Below are positions 23,280 through 31,375 of a stretch of DNA of 60,917 bases, piece by piece. The position numbers and the translations under genes are program-made. Location: NCBI GenBank assembly GCA_019119555.1, contig DWWU01000011.1, positions 1 to 60,917 on the forward strand, in the 5' to 3' direction. Every line of letters begins with the position of its first letter. Within the stretch, counting starts at the first letter, position 1. The DNA comes from Candidatus Fusicatenibacter intestinigallinarum (GTDB lineage Bacteria; Bacillota; Clostridia; Lachnospirales; Lachnospiraceae). The notes beneath the pieces are model-generated. The model was not told where the DNA came from. It saw only the letters and a list, made by a program, of their open reading frames with translations, and did not search any database.

Positions 23280-24080
23280 ATGAATCGCAGAGTTCTTTTG
23301 ATTCTGGCGGACGGATTCCGTCCGGATGCACTGTCTGCATGCGGACATCCGTTTGCAGAAAAGCTTCTGGATATGGGCAGCTTCTGCCTGAACGCAGCGA
23401 CAGTGTATCCGTCGGTAACACTGCCGTGCCATATGTCGCTGTTTCACAGCGTTTCTCCTGACCGGCACGGAATCCTGACCAACACCTACGTTCCGCTGGC
23501 GCGGCCTGTGAGCGGTCTGTGCGAACAGCTCGCGGCGGCGGGGAAAAGCTGCGCGTTTTTCTACAGCTGGGAAGAGCTGAGGGATCTGGCGCGTCCCGGC
23601 TCGCTCACCTTCAGCTTTTATGCGTCAGGAGAAAAAATTTCCTATGAAAAAGCGGATCAGTTGGCTGCGGAAAAAGCAGAGATGTTTATGGAAGCGGAGC
23701 GCCCGGAGTTCGTGTTTGTGTATCTCGGTCTGACAGATGATGCCGGTCACAGGTTCGGGTGGATGGGGCCGGAATATCTTGCGGCATGCCGGAGATCTCT
23801 CGACAGAGTGCAGCGGCTGGTGGAAAGGTTCCGGGAGGAATATACGATTTTCTTTACGGCTGACCACGGAGGCCACGGCCGGAACCACGGCTCCGCGGAG
23901 AAAAGCGATATGACGGTTCCGCTTGTGATTGTCGGGGCTGATTTTACTCCGGGGCCAATGGAAGGCACGCCGGGGATTACGGATCTTGCACCGACGATTG
24001 CGTGGCTGACAGGGGCGAAGGCGGCGCCGGAATGGGAAGGAAAAAATCTGGCGGCGGATCTGCGGAATCATTCGGACTGA
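23280..24080 (+). CDS. Alkaline phosphatase superfamily phosphodiesterase/pyrophosphatase
   Basis: 266 residues with the nucleotide-pyrophosphatase layout. Metal ligand D11 is in LILADGFRPD, and probable nucleophile T47 in YPSVTLPCHMSLFHSVSPDRHG. D153/D154 and H157 are in LTDDAGHRFG, and D195-H196 with H203 in TADHGGHGRNHG. It therefore likely hydrolyses a phosphodiester or phosphomonoester using two zinc-type metals. There is no signal peptide. It is short for the family (around 400), but all ligand motifs are present. An RPT module A follows its stop within 4 bp. Confidence 0.85.
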   Translation: MNRRVLLILADGFRPDALSACGHPFAEKLLDMGSFCLNAATVYPSVTLPCHMSLFHSVSPDRHGILTNTYVPLARPVSGLCEQLAAAGKSCAFFYSWEELRDLARPGSLTFSFYASGEKISYEKADQLAAEKAEMFMEAERPEFVFVYLGLTDDAGHRFGWMGPEYLAACRRSLDRVQRLVERFREEYTIFFTADHGGHGRNHGSAEKSDMTVPLVIVGADFTPGPMEGTPGITDLAPTIAWLTGAKAAPEWEGKNLAADLRNHSD

Positions 24081-24083
24081 CGG

Positions 24084-24111
24084 GTAAGAGTTCAGCCGGC
24101 TGAACTGTAAC
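24084..24111. repeat. RPT module A
   Basis: GTAAGAGTTCAGCCGGCTGA, then ACTGTAAC. It marks the border between the intact phosphodiesterase gene and a region of gene remnants. Confidence 0.85.
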
Positions 24112-24324
24112 CACTGGCGGACGGTTGCGGGAAACCTTTCCTTGCATTTTCGCCCGGAAATGTTTATACTGAAGATAGTGATGAAAGGGTTTTCAATATT
24201 CAGATGACAGAATATCTGCCGGAGCGTGTCGGAACGTTGTTTTCTGTTGCCGACGCCAACACCGTTGAAGCATACATAATCGGTCTTGGAAGAAATGTAG
24301 CCGCCAAGTACGCCGCCCATCAGG

Positions 24325-24858
24325 CTTCTGAACTACGGTATTGAAGGCGAAGATTATCTGGTAACTGACGACGGCAAGCTGGCTCGTCCGGATGGATGGG
24401 ATCAGAGTACAGACGCTCTGGATTCCAACTTCTGGCTGGGACGTAACGATGATCTTGAGCTTCAGGATTCTACATGGTGGGATGGAACTCAGGATTTTAT
24501 CGCAAACCTGAACAGCATCGCTTACGACTATCCGTTTGAAAACTTTATCATTGACACAGCGGCAATTTCTTCTCAGCAGGCAGCTCTGGCAAATGTACTT
24601 TCCGAGTATATTCCGCAGCTGGCTTATGGTAAATTCGATGATCCGCATGCAGCGATTGATGAAATGAGAGAAGAACTGCTTGCGGCAGGCTACGAAGATG
24701 TAAAAGCATCCATCCAGGAAGACCTTGACGCTTTTGTGGCAGAGCACGGTGATGTACAGTTTGTAAGAGAAGGCGGCTTCACTGCAGCAAGTGATACTGC
24801 TTCCACAAGCGCATCCTCTGCAAGCACAACTTCTGCAAGCAGCACGTCTGCGGAATAA
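24325..24858 (+). pseudogene. 3' fragment of an extracellular solute-binding protein gene
   Basis: An open frame of 177 codons without a start (an in-frame TAG lies just upstream). It reads LLNYGIEGEDYLVTDDGKLA, later FENFIIDTAAISSQQAAL and LANVLSEYIPQLAYGK, matching the C-terminal lobe of family-1 sugar-binding lipoproteins of the DUF3502 kind. The last 20 residues are a Ser/Thr/Ala linker. Only ATG 24664 could start a short product. The rest of the transporter operon is absent. The 5' part was probably lost by deletion. Confidence 0.75.
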
Positions 24859-24988
24859 CAGCGGCAGTTTACTGTTTACTGATGAAGTAGTTAATAAGTG
24901 ATATATGGGGATACCTGTTCGTACAAACAAAAATGTTGACAGCAGGTGTCCCCATTTTTCAGTTTTTTATTGGAAGACGTACAGGTCC

Positions 24989-25018
24989 GGCAGCCGTTCG
25001 GTTGGCTGAACGGCTGCC
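24989..25018. repeat. RPT module A
   Basis: GGCAGCCGTTCG and its partner GGCTGAACGGCTGCC. It sits between two gene remnants. Confidence 0.8.
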
Positions 25019-25077
25019 AGGTCTGACGGAAAACCGTTTTTGAATGGCTTTCAAAGCGGAAGAAATGTGGTATTATA

Positions 25078-25224
25078 GGAAGATTCTGGGAGATCGGCCC
25101 CCAGAAAAGACTCTATATTCCGGCTCCTCTGCTGAAGAAGGGAAATAATACAATCCTTGTGCTCGAGACGGAAGGAAAAGCGCCGGGAATTGTGGAACTG
25201 TGCGATGAACCGGATCTTGGCTGA
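25078..25224 (+). pseudogene. 3' fragment of a GH35 beta-galactosidase gene
   Basis: 48 codons with no start: GRFWEIGPQKRLYIPAPLLK, then KGNNTILVLETEGK and a short tail to TGA (25222-25224). The GRFWEIGPQ and YIPAPLLKKGNN sequence is the hallmark of the C-terminal jelly roll of GH35 enzymes. All upstream coding sequence is gone. It lies 18 bp before the AraC gene, so the regulator was probably once downstream of the enzyme. Confidence 0.75.
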
Positions 25225-25241
25225 AAAGGAGCAGACGAAAA

Positions 25242-26168
25242 ATGGCGAAAGCGGAGAACAGGTATTTTCAGTATAATTGCAGACAGCTTCCGGAGATCAG
25301 GCTTGCGGATACGGCGGCGATTGAGCCGCCGTATCTGCATAAACGGAGAACGCCGGGGGAATATATTTTCTATCTGATTCGCCGGGGAGAAATGTATCTG
25401 TCGGAGAACGAGACCTTGTATCACCTTCTTCCCGGGGATTTTCTGATTCTGGAGCCGGATCGGACCCATATGGGGAGAAAGGCAACCAATTGTGAGTACT
25501 ATTACATTCATTTTCTGTACGGCTCACTGGAAACCGTCGTACTTTCCGATGAGGCGCTGAGGGACAGACTGCTTCGTCAGAGAGAAAAAACCCTGCGTAT
25601 GGATTCGCAGAGCAAAGGCTGTGAGAGACAGGAAATGCTTCTGCTTCCCAAATACATCCATCTGGCGGCAGATACCGGATACCGGGATATCACACAGCTT
25701 CTGAATGAGGGAATCTCCTTTCACAACAGTCCGATGGAAGGAGGAGAAGCGCTTTGCGCTTCAAGATTCCTGGAGGCATTGATCCGGATATCCCGCCAGT
25801 TTCTCCCGGTCGGCTTCAGAGAGACGGGCGGGTACAGCCGGGGAAACCGCAGAGTGTGGGAACTGCTGGATTATCTGAATATGTTTTATTATGAACCCAT
25901 CAGCGGCGACAGCCTGGAGGAAAAGTTTGACTGCAATTTTGATTATCTGAACCGTCTGTTTCGGCAGAGCATTGGAAAAACTGTGTTTCAGTATCTGAGC
26001 GAAATCCGGATTGCCCATGCCAGAGAGCTGCTGGCGACGTCTTCCATGAAGGGTTCCCAGATCAGTGAGAAGGTGGGGTTTTCCGATGAAAGCTATTTCA
26101 GCAAGGTATTCAAGCGCCATACCGGAATTTCGCCGCTGAAGTATGCAAAGATGTGCGGCGGTTCCTGA
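25242..26168 (+). CDS. AraC family transcriptional regulator
   Basis: 308 residues: an N-terminal cupin-like sensor (about 20-100, with YIFYLIRRGEMYLSE and HLLPGDFLILEPDRTHMG) and two C-terminal helix-turn-helix motifs (about 205-300). The second has SQISEKVGFSDESYFSKVFK and RHTGISPLKY. Such regulators typically activate sugar-use genes next to them. It overlaps the frame of the next gene, whose real start is further in, so the two are likely co-transcribed. AAAAGGAG precedes the start. Confidence 0.9.
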   Translation: MAKAENRYFQYNCRQLPEIRLADTAAIEPPYLHKRRTPGEYIFYLIRRGEMYLSENETLYHLLPGDFLILEPDRTHMGRKATNCEYYYIHFLYGSLETVVLSDEALRDRLLRQREKTLRMDSQSKGCERQEMLLLPKYIHLAADTGYRDITQLLNEGISFHNSPMEGGEALCASRFLEALIRISRQFLPVGFRETGGYSRGNRRVWELLDYLNMFYYEPISGDSLEEKFDCNFDYLNRLFRQSIGKTVFQYLSEIRIAHARELLATSSMKGSQISEKVGFSDESYFSKVFKRHTGISPLKYAKMCGGS

Positions 26169-26245
26169 TACGCTTTGTGACGGAGCGCGGGACGGAATGG
26201 CGTTTTGAGGAGCGAATGAATTACGTAGAAAAAGAGGAAAAAAGA

Positions 26246-27148
26246 ATGGCAGGATATTTATTTGTGCATTTTACAGGGGAGGACAGGGACGGAGAACAGG
26301 TTTATTTCTCTGTCAGCAGGGATGGCCTTCACTGGAGGGATTTAAATCAGGGAAAGCCGGTTCTGCGCTCCAAAATCGGTATGAGAGGAGTCAGAGATCC
26401 GTTTCCGGTCCGTGATCCGGAAAGTGGGAGAATTTATCTGATTGCCACAGACCTGCGGATCGAGGCGGGAAACGGATGGGAGGCGGCGCAGTATCGGGGA
26501 AGCAGGGATCTGATCGTCTGGGAAACAGAGGATCTGGTTCACTGGTCGGAGGAGCGTGCCTGTACGGTCGGTGTACCTGGCGCAGGCTGTGTCTGGGCAC
26601 CGGAGGCGGTTTATGACAATGAGAAAGAGCAGTTTTTCGTATTCTGGGCTTCAATGACACAAAAGAAAGGTGAGCCGGAGAGCAAGCAGAAAATTTACGC
26701 TTCCTGGACAAAGAATTTCAGGGAGTTTTCGGAGCCCTTCCTCTACCTGGAACGGGATACGCATGTAATCGATACGACGATTATCGCGGATCAGGGATGG
26801 TATTACAGAATTTCCAAGGATGAGACAAATAAGTGCCTGGTGCTGGAGCGGGGGAAAACACTGACCGGAGTGTTTCAGCCGGTGAAATCCCGTACTCTGG
26901 AGGAACTGAAGGGGGTTGAGGGGCCGGAGGCATATCTGCTGCCGGACAACAGAACCTGGTGTCTGATTGCTGACCGATTCCATGAGAACAGGGGATATCT
27001 GCCGATGCTCAGCCGGAATCTGGAAAAGGGTGAGCTGGAGATTCTTCCGGATGGCAGCTACGACATGGGAAAAAGTATGAAGCGTCACGGCGGCGTGCTT
27101 GCTCTTAGCGATCAGGAATACGATCGGCTGATGCAGGCATTTTCATAG
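26246..27148 (+). CDS. Glycoside hydrolase family 43-like protein (arabinosidase type)
   Basis: The start MAGYLFVHFTGED at 26246 follows AAGAGG by 8 nt. The frame extends upstream into the AraC gene, but those residues look random. 300 residues of five-bladed propeller: YLFVHFTGE blade 1, FSVSRDGLHWRDL, GVRDPFPVRDPESG with the conserved Asp-Pro-Phe segment, CVWAPEAVYD with the W-A-P-E motif, and IDTTIIADQGWYYRISKDE. This resembles GH43 subfamilies from gut Firmicutes that act on arabinose- or xylose-containing chains. It has no signal peptide. Confidence 0.8.
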   Translation: MAGYLFVHFTGEDRDGEQVYFSVSRDGLHWRDLNQGKPVLRSKIGMRGVRDPFPVRDPESGRIYLIATDLRIEAGNGWEAAQYRGSRDLIVWETEDLVHWSEERACTVGVPGAGCVWAPEAVYDNEKEQFFVFWASMTQKKGEPESKQKIYASWTKNFREFSEPFLYLERDTHVIDTTIIADQGWYYRISKDETNKCLVLERGKTLTGVFQPVKSRTLEELKGVEGPEAYLLPDNRTWCLIADRFHENRGYLPMLSRNLEKGELEILPDGSYDMGKSMKRHGGVLALSDQEYDRLMQAFS

Positions 27149-27150
27149 CA

Positions 27151-27210
27151 ACAAAACACCGGCATTTGCGAGGCGGGCATTCTGGCCGTCTGTGGATGCC
27201 GGTGTTTTGT
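27151..27210. terminator. Bidirectional terminator between the GH43 gene and prs
   Basis: ACAAAACACCGGCAT (from 27151) pairs with ATGCCGGTGTTTTGT (to 27210). The two genes converge here. Confidence 0.9.
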
Positions 27211-27243
27211 CATATAAGGCGGCGCTGTTGGTGCCGCGCTGTG

Positions 27244-28434
27244 TTAAATTTTCTCGTGATTTCTGAATTTGGTCAGAACCTTCTGGATTCGTTCCGCAGG
27301 ATCCAGAAGCTTGCTGATGGACGCGTCGTGATTCAGCGTATCGATGATCAGGGCAATGTACTTGCTCAGATCGCAGCTGACATAATACGGACGTTTCAGC
27401 AGTTCCGGCGTCTGATAAACCAGGTTGGTGGTCAGCAGTTTTGTGAACAGCCCTTCCTCGTAAGCCCGGTCAAACCGCTCCAGGCCGCCGGTAAAGAGGC
27501 CGAAGGTTGCACACATATAAATGTTGCGCGCTTTGCGCTCCTTCAGGAGCTTTGCCACCTCGATCATACTGTCTCCGGAGGAGATCATATCGTCGATGAT
27601 GATCATATCCTTTCCTTCCACGGAGGAACCGAGAAATTCATGCTCTACGATCGGATTGCGTCCGTCAATGATCGTGGAATAGTCGCGGCGCTTATAAAAC
27701 ATACCCATATCGATTCCAAGATTGTTTGCTATATAGATTGCACGGCTCATACCGCCTTCGTCCGGGCTGATCACCATGAGATGGTCGCTGTCGATTTTTA
27801 TGTCCGGCGCGTTGCGGAGGATATTCTTGATGAACTGATAAGCTGCCTGGATCGTCTCGAAACCGTGAAGAGGGATCGCGTTCTGGACTCTTGGGTCATG
27901 AGCGTCGAAGGTGATGATGTTTTCCACGCCCATGTTGACCAGTTCCTGAAGGCCGATCGCGCAGTCCAGGGATTCACGTCCCGAGCGCTTGTGCTGGCGG
28001 CTTTCGTAGAGGAACGGCATGATGACATTGATCCGGCGGGCCTTTCCTCCGATCGCGGCAATGATTCTCTTCAGATCCTGAAAATGATCGTCCGGGGACA
28101 TGTGATTCTCGTGTCCGAACAGGGAATAGGTCAGGCTGTAGTTGCAGACGTCAACCAGAATGTAGATGTCGTCTCCGCGGACGGATTCGTTGATCACACC
28201 TTTGCCCTCACCGGAACCGAAACGGGGAGTCTGGGATTTGAGGATGTAGCTGCTGCGCTCATACCCTTCATACTCGGCGATGTACTTTTCATTTTCTGCA
28301 TTTCCGCGCCCGGTTCTCCACTGCACCAGGTAATTGTCCACCTTCTGGCCGAGGGTGATGCAGCCTGCAAGCGGAATGATGCCAAGCCGTCCGACCGGCA
28401 GGGTGTTAAAATTTCCTTCGTTTTTCTGACTCAT
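27244..28434 (-). CDS. prs: Ribose-phosphate pyrophosphokinase
   Basis: 396 residues; makes PRPP from ribose-5-phosphate and ATP for nucleotide, His and Trp synthesis. Visible motifs: VIMPFLYESRQHKRSGRESL (ATP/flexible loop region), ITFDAHDPRVQNAI, VISPDEGGMSRA and the PRPP-binding loop MIIIDDMISSGDSM. It is about 80 residues longer than classical enzymes (about 315), with extra N-terminal sequence of the type found in several Clostridia. It overlaps the upstream dnaI-like gene by 4 bp, so it is co-expressed with replication genes. Confidence 0.92.
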   Translation of the reverse strand: MSQKNEGNFNTLPVGRLGIIPLAGCITLGQKVDNYLVQWRTGRGNAENEKYIAEYEGYERSSYILKSQTPRFGSGEGKGVINESVRGDDIYILVDVCNYSLTYSLFGHENHMSPDDHFQDLKRIIAAIGGKARRINVIMPFLYESRQHKRSGRESLDCAIGLQELVNMGVENIITFDAHDPRVQNAIPLHGFETIQAAYQFIKNILRNAPDIKIDSDHLMVISPDEGGMSRAIYIANNLGIDMGMFYKRRDYSTIIDGRNPIVEHEFLGSSVEGKDMIIIDDMISSGDSMIEVAKLLKERKARNIYMCATFGLFTGGLERFDRAYEEGLFTKLLTTNLVYQTPELLKRPYYVSCDLSKYIALIIDTLNHDASISKLLDPAERIQKVLTKFRNHEKI

Positions 28435-29426
28435 GGTTTCTTTCCTCCCAAAAGTTTTTTCTGGATACGAATATCATTGCCGAACAGCTTGATAATCGTA
28501 TAGTTGCTGGATATCCTTGAAAAGGTACGCTCTGAATAAGTTTCCGCAAACCGGTCCAGTGTCAGGTTCGTGGAAATGATTGTTGATTTCTTCCGCAGAA
28601 TGCGCTCGTTGATGCAGAGGAACAGCTGGGAAGAGACAAAGCTGTTGGTCAGTTCCGTACCTAAATCATCGATGATCAGAAGATCGCAGTCAAAAATGCT
28701 GCTGTGTACGTCGCCTGTATCGTCGGAACCGGAAAACGTATGACGGGCGAACAGATCAAACAGATCAAATGCAGTAAAATAAATCACACAGAAAGCCCGG
28801 TCCAGAAGCTCTTTGGCGATGCAGTGGGAAAGAAAAGTCTTTCCCACGCCGGTATCTCCGTAGAAAAACAGATTGTCAAACCGGTCCTGAAAATTGTCCG
28901 CAAACGAACGGCAGCGTTTCAGGGCAGACTGAGCCGTCTGCCTGGAAGTAAGGCCGGTAGCGCTGTTTCTGATGTCGTCTGAGTAATACTCCAGGGAAAA
29001 GGTATCGAAGTTTTCCTGGTCCAGAACCTCGTCCAGCCGCGATTGTGTATAAAGTAGCGCAGCTTCCGCCTTTTTGAAGCATGTGCATTTTTTTCCGTCA
29101 ATATACCCGGTATCCCGGCAATAAGGGCAGTCGTAGGAAGGTTCCAGATAATCTGCCGGAAATCCGTTGGAGACCAGCAGAGCCGTGCGTTCTTCGGCAA
29201 GCTCTGCAATCGCAGCGCGCAGATCCAGCGCTGCGGTGGGACCGCCGTTCAGCATATCCCGGGCCTTTTTTACACTGATGGAAGCGATATCCGCGTCGAT
29301 TTCCGGAAGTCTCGGAATTTTTGCGTAGGCGTTTTTCCGACGCTCCTCCTGTTCATGGCGGTGCTGAAGCTGACGGCGGTTGTACATACGCATGATGGAA
29401 TCGTACTGAGGATTGGTAAGTGCCAT
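28431..29426 (-). CDS. DnaC/DnaI-like helicase loader ATPase
   Basis: 331 residues: an N-terminal region with a four-Cys zinc site (C100, C103, C114, C116 in CPYCRDTGY...CTCF) and an AAA+ domain with Walker A GDTGVGKT (190-197), Walker B LLIIDDLG (249-256) and STNLTLD sensor 1. It loads the replicative helicase onto DNA with the DnaD-like protein encoded just upstream. DnaI of Bacillus has the same zinc-plus-AAA+ design. The gene is followed by prs with a 4-bp overlap. Confidence 0.88.
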   Translation of the reverse strand: MALTNPQYDSIMRMYNRRQLQHRHEQEERRKNAYAKIPRLPEIDADIASISVKKARDMLNGGPTAALDLRAAIAELAEERTALLVSNGFPADYLEPSYDCPYCRDTGYIDGKKCTCFKKAEAALLYTQSRLDEVLDQENFDTFSLEYYSDDIRNSATGLTSRQTAQSALKRCRSFADNFQDRFDNLFFYGDTGVGKTFLSHCIAKELLDRAFCVIYFTAFDLFDLFARHTFSGSDDTGDVHSSIFDCDLLIIDDLGTELTNSFVSSQLFLCINERILRKKSTIISTNLTLDRFAETYSERTFSRISSNYTIIKLFGNDIRIQKKLLGGKKP

Positions 29427-29517
29427 GATCGTTCCTTTTCTAATAATGCAGCGGACAGGCTGTCGGTTTCCGGCACAGCCTGCGAATCCGCTGAGATGGT
29501 CTGTAAGTGCCTTGCTG

Positions 29518-29547
29518 GCAACCGTTCCGCCGGCTGAACGGTTACCC
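29518..29547. repeat. RPT module A inside the dnaD-dnaI operon
   Basis: GGCAACCGTTCCGCC/GGCTGAACGGTTACC. It starts right after the dnaD-like stop codon (29548-29550, minus strand), so it is transcribed within the operon. Confidence 0.88.
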
Positions 29548-30612
29548 TTATTGATTCAGAAGCTGCTGCTCCAGTTTCGCATAGTCATATTCTCTCTGAT
29601 GGAAGTTGTTAAAGCGATTCGGAGCGGAAGATTTCTGGGCGGAAGCGTCTCTTGCAGATGTCTTCTGTTTCTGGCGATGCTGTTCGTCCAGCGCCCGGAC
29701 ATCCTGAAGGGTCCGCACATTCTGGGCTTTCCACTTGGAAAGAATCCCTTCCGCATAGCTGAAGCTTGGCTGGCCGGTCTGGGCGATCGTCCGGGCGCAG
29801 GCCTCAGCGATCAGTTCCTGACTGAATCCGTACTCGTCCAGCCATCGGTCCATGTCCGCGATTTCTCTGGAAACCGGATTCCGGTTGCGGATGCCGAAAG
29901 CTTTCAGAATCGGAAAATATTTCCGGTTATAAGTCGTGGTTTCCTGCTTTGCCATTTCCACCGTTGTAATCCCGGCCTCATGCCATGCAAGTCCCACCTT
30001 CTCGATATAGTGCAGGCTGGTGCTGCCTTTGGACACACAGTATTCCACCAGATATTCCAGAAGCTCCGCGGAGAAGTGAAGCTCATCATAAAAATAGAGA
30101 ATCCGGCTGATATCCCCGGGACTTAACGTCCGGCCGAGATACTGTTCTGACAGGAAAAGAAGCTGCCGGATGTCCTCGTTCTGCTTCAGAGCCTGAATCC
30201 GGCCGGAGGAAAGCTGTTTCGGCTTTGCAGGCGTCTGGATTTCCTCACCGGAAGCAGAAGCGGAAACTTCGGTTTTCCCTGCGGATTCCGGCACATTTGC
30301 GGTCTGGCCGGGGACGGTCAGCGGCAGAAGCCGGATATTTGTGACGATTCCACCGTCGTCGAAAGACAGAGCGAGAAGACCGGCTTTTTCCCAGTATCTG
30401 AGCGCCCGGATCACATCTGTTTCCGTGCAGAAAAAGAAATCTGCAATCGAAGAAAGGCTGACGTTGACCTCACGGCATCCGGCAGCCCGTAACAGATAGA
30501 GATAGACCTTGACAAACTCTCCGTTGGCCGACGGCATATAATAATCCAGAAAAAGATCCGGAACCGCTGTGACCTGTGCGGAACGTTCGTCCTGCAATGT
30601 AAACGTATGCAT
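29548..30612 (-). CDS. DnaD domain replication protein
   Basis: I place the start at 30612 (MHTFTLQDERSAQ, 354 residues). The longer frame upstream is a translation of RPT repeat sequence. The N-terminal winged helix (about 20-95, DYYMPSANGEFVKVYLYLLR and ALRYWEKAGLLAL) is followed by a DnaD C-terminal domain (about 150-260, SEQYLGRTLSPGDISRILYF, then EYCVSKG and YIEKVG) and a second DnaD segment. The tail ends with REYDYAKLEQQLLNQ, the DNA-binding end motif. It is expected to act in primosome assembly with the dnaI product downstream. Confidence 0.88.
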   Translation of the reverse strand: MHTFTLQDERSAQVTAVPDLFLDYYMPSANGEFVKVYLYLLRAAGCREVNVSLSSIADFFFCTETDVIRALRYWEKAGLLALSFDDGGIVTNIRLLPLTVPGQTANVPESAGKTEVSASASGEEIQTPAKPKQLSSGRIQALKQNEDIRQLLFLSEQYLGRTLSPGDISRILYFYDELHFSAELLEYLVEYCVSKGSTSLHYIEKVGLAWHEAGITTVEMAKQETTTYNRKYFPILKAFGIRNRNPVSREIADMDRWLDEYGFSQELIAEACARTIAQTGQPSFSYAEGILSKWKAQNVRTLQDVRALDEQHRQKQKTSARDASAQKSSAPNRFNNFHQREYDYAKLEQQLLNQ

Positions 30613-30641
30613 GAAAACACCATCCTGTATTATGTAATGAA

Positions 30642-30789
30642 AGTTACAGTTCAACCAGGTCTGTGCATTCACTGCACAGACCGTGTGAGAGTATAGTGCC
30701 TGCGGTTTTGCACAGCCGTCCGGCTGGCGGAACGGCTGCGGTTTCGTCAACGCAGTTGATTGGTACCGTCCAGCGGACCGAACGGTTAC
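30642..30789 (-). repeat. Composite RPT: module C (reverse) plus two diverged A palindromes
   Basis: GTTACAGTTCAACC then the C hairpin (30642-30706), CAGCCGTCCGGCTGGCGGAA with CGGCTG (30712-30740) and GTACCGTCCAGCGGACCGAA with CGGTTAC (30763-30789). It lies in the leader of the dnaD-like gene. Confidence 0.75.
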
Positions 30790-30811
30790 GGCGATTTTCA
30801 GAATTTGCCAA

Positions 30812-30893
30812 AAATGAAAAAAACCTGCTTTCATCAGGGTTCACAGGTATCGCTCGTCCCGCAGCGCTTTTCGCGCAGGCGGAACTTGTTGCA
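30812..30893 (-). ncRNA. Candidate small structured RNA or attenuator before the dnaD-like gene
   Basis: Downstream of the promoter at 30928-30900, the minus-strand transcript would fold as GUUCCG-(GCGC-GAAAA-GCGC)-CGGGAC, and then ACCUG...CAGGU followed by UUUUUUUC. That is a complete promoter-hairpin-terminator unit of about 80 nt. It could be a free small RNA or an attenuator for dnaD-dnaI-prs. I do not recognise a known RNA family. Confidence 0.45.
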
Positions 30894-30899
30894 ATGCCA

Positions 30900-30928
30900 G
30901 TATAACACAGATTTTTCAACAAGTGAAT
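30900..30928 (-). promoter_or_regulatory. Leftward promoter for the dnaD-like operon or small RNA
   Basis: TTCACT (30928-30923), 17 bp, TATACT (30905-30900), read on the minus strand. Confidence 0.6.
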
Positions 30929-30950
30929 ACTTTTTTTGATGGGGACTGGC

Positions 30951-31004
30951 TTACCGTTCAGCCAGGTCTGTGCACTTACTGCACAGAAACGTTGGGACTG
31001 TAAC
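30951..31004 (-). repeat. RPT modules C and A-half, reverse, diverged
   Basis: TTACCGTTCAGCCAGGTCTG, TGCACTTACTGCACAGA and GGGACTGTAAC. Confidence 0.7.
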
Positions 31005-31059
31005 TGGGTTTTTCGCAATCACTGGTGGAAAGTCTTCCGGAAGTCTCCGGGGAAACAGA

Positions 31060-31263
31060 TGTGGATAATGTGGATAATGGGGAGGAAAACTTTCTGCAGC
31101 TTGTTATTATCAACCTGTTTTGGGGATAAAAGACGAAAAGTGCCGTATTTTACAGGATTTTTACGAAACCTGTCGTCTGAGTTATGTAAACATGCGTTTG
31201 CACACATAATCCACAGGGGAACAGGCAGAAAATTGTGTATAAAGTTGTGGATAATGTGGATAA
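31060..31263. other. DnaA-box cluster
   Basis: Perfect TGTGGATAA boxes (complement TTATCCACA) occur as abutting pairs at 31060-31068/31069-31077 and at 31246-31254/31255-31263. TGTGTATAA, which also fits TTATNCACA, is at 31234-31242. A one-mismatch box in the other orientation (TAATCCACA) is at 31207-31215. The region lies between murC and the dnaD-like gene. It may be a replication origin, a DnaA-titrating site or a DnaA-controlled regulatory region. Confidence 0.8.
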
Positions 31264-31328
31264 GTGTGTTGAAACTTCGTGAGCGTACAGCGGAAGGACT
31301 GTGAAATTCCGGTTACGGAATTTCAAAG

Positions 31329-31370
31329 GAAAAGGACCTGCAGCCCAAAGGCTGCAGGTCCTTTTCTTTT
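31329..31370. terminator. murC terminator
   Basis: AAAAGGACCTGCAG/CTGCAGGTCCTTTT with T/A runs on both sides. Confidence 0.88.
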
Positions 31371-31375
31371 GAAGC

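Noticed and set aside
30613-30834. N-terminal extension of the DnaD-like protein and similar extensions of the MFS and DUF1538 proteins
   Set aside because: The extra residues are translations of RPT or leader sequence (for example HTVCAVNAQTWLNCNF); internal starts with ribosome sites or family-typical N-termini fit better.
30812-30893. Signal recognition particle RNA
   Set aside because: A UGUGAACC stretch is present, but the conserved GGAA-type apical loop and its internal loops are missing.
31060-31263. Firm call of chromosomal oriC
   Set aside because: The DnaA boxes are convincing, but the usual dnaA/dnaN/rpmH neighbours and a clear strand-bias switch are not visible, so only a DnaA-box cluster is claimed.
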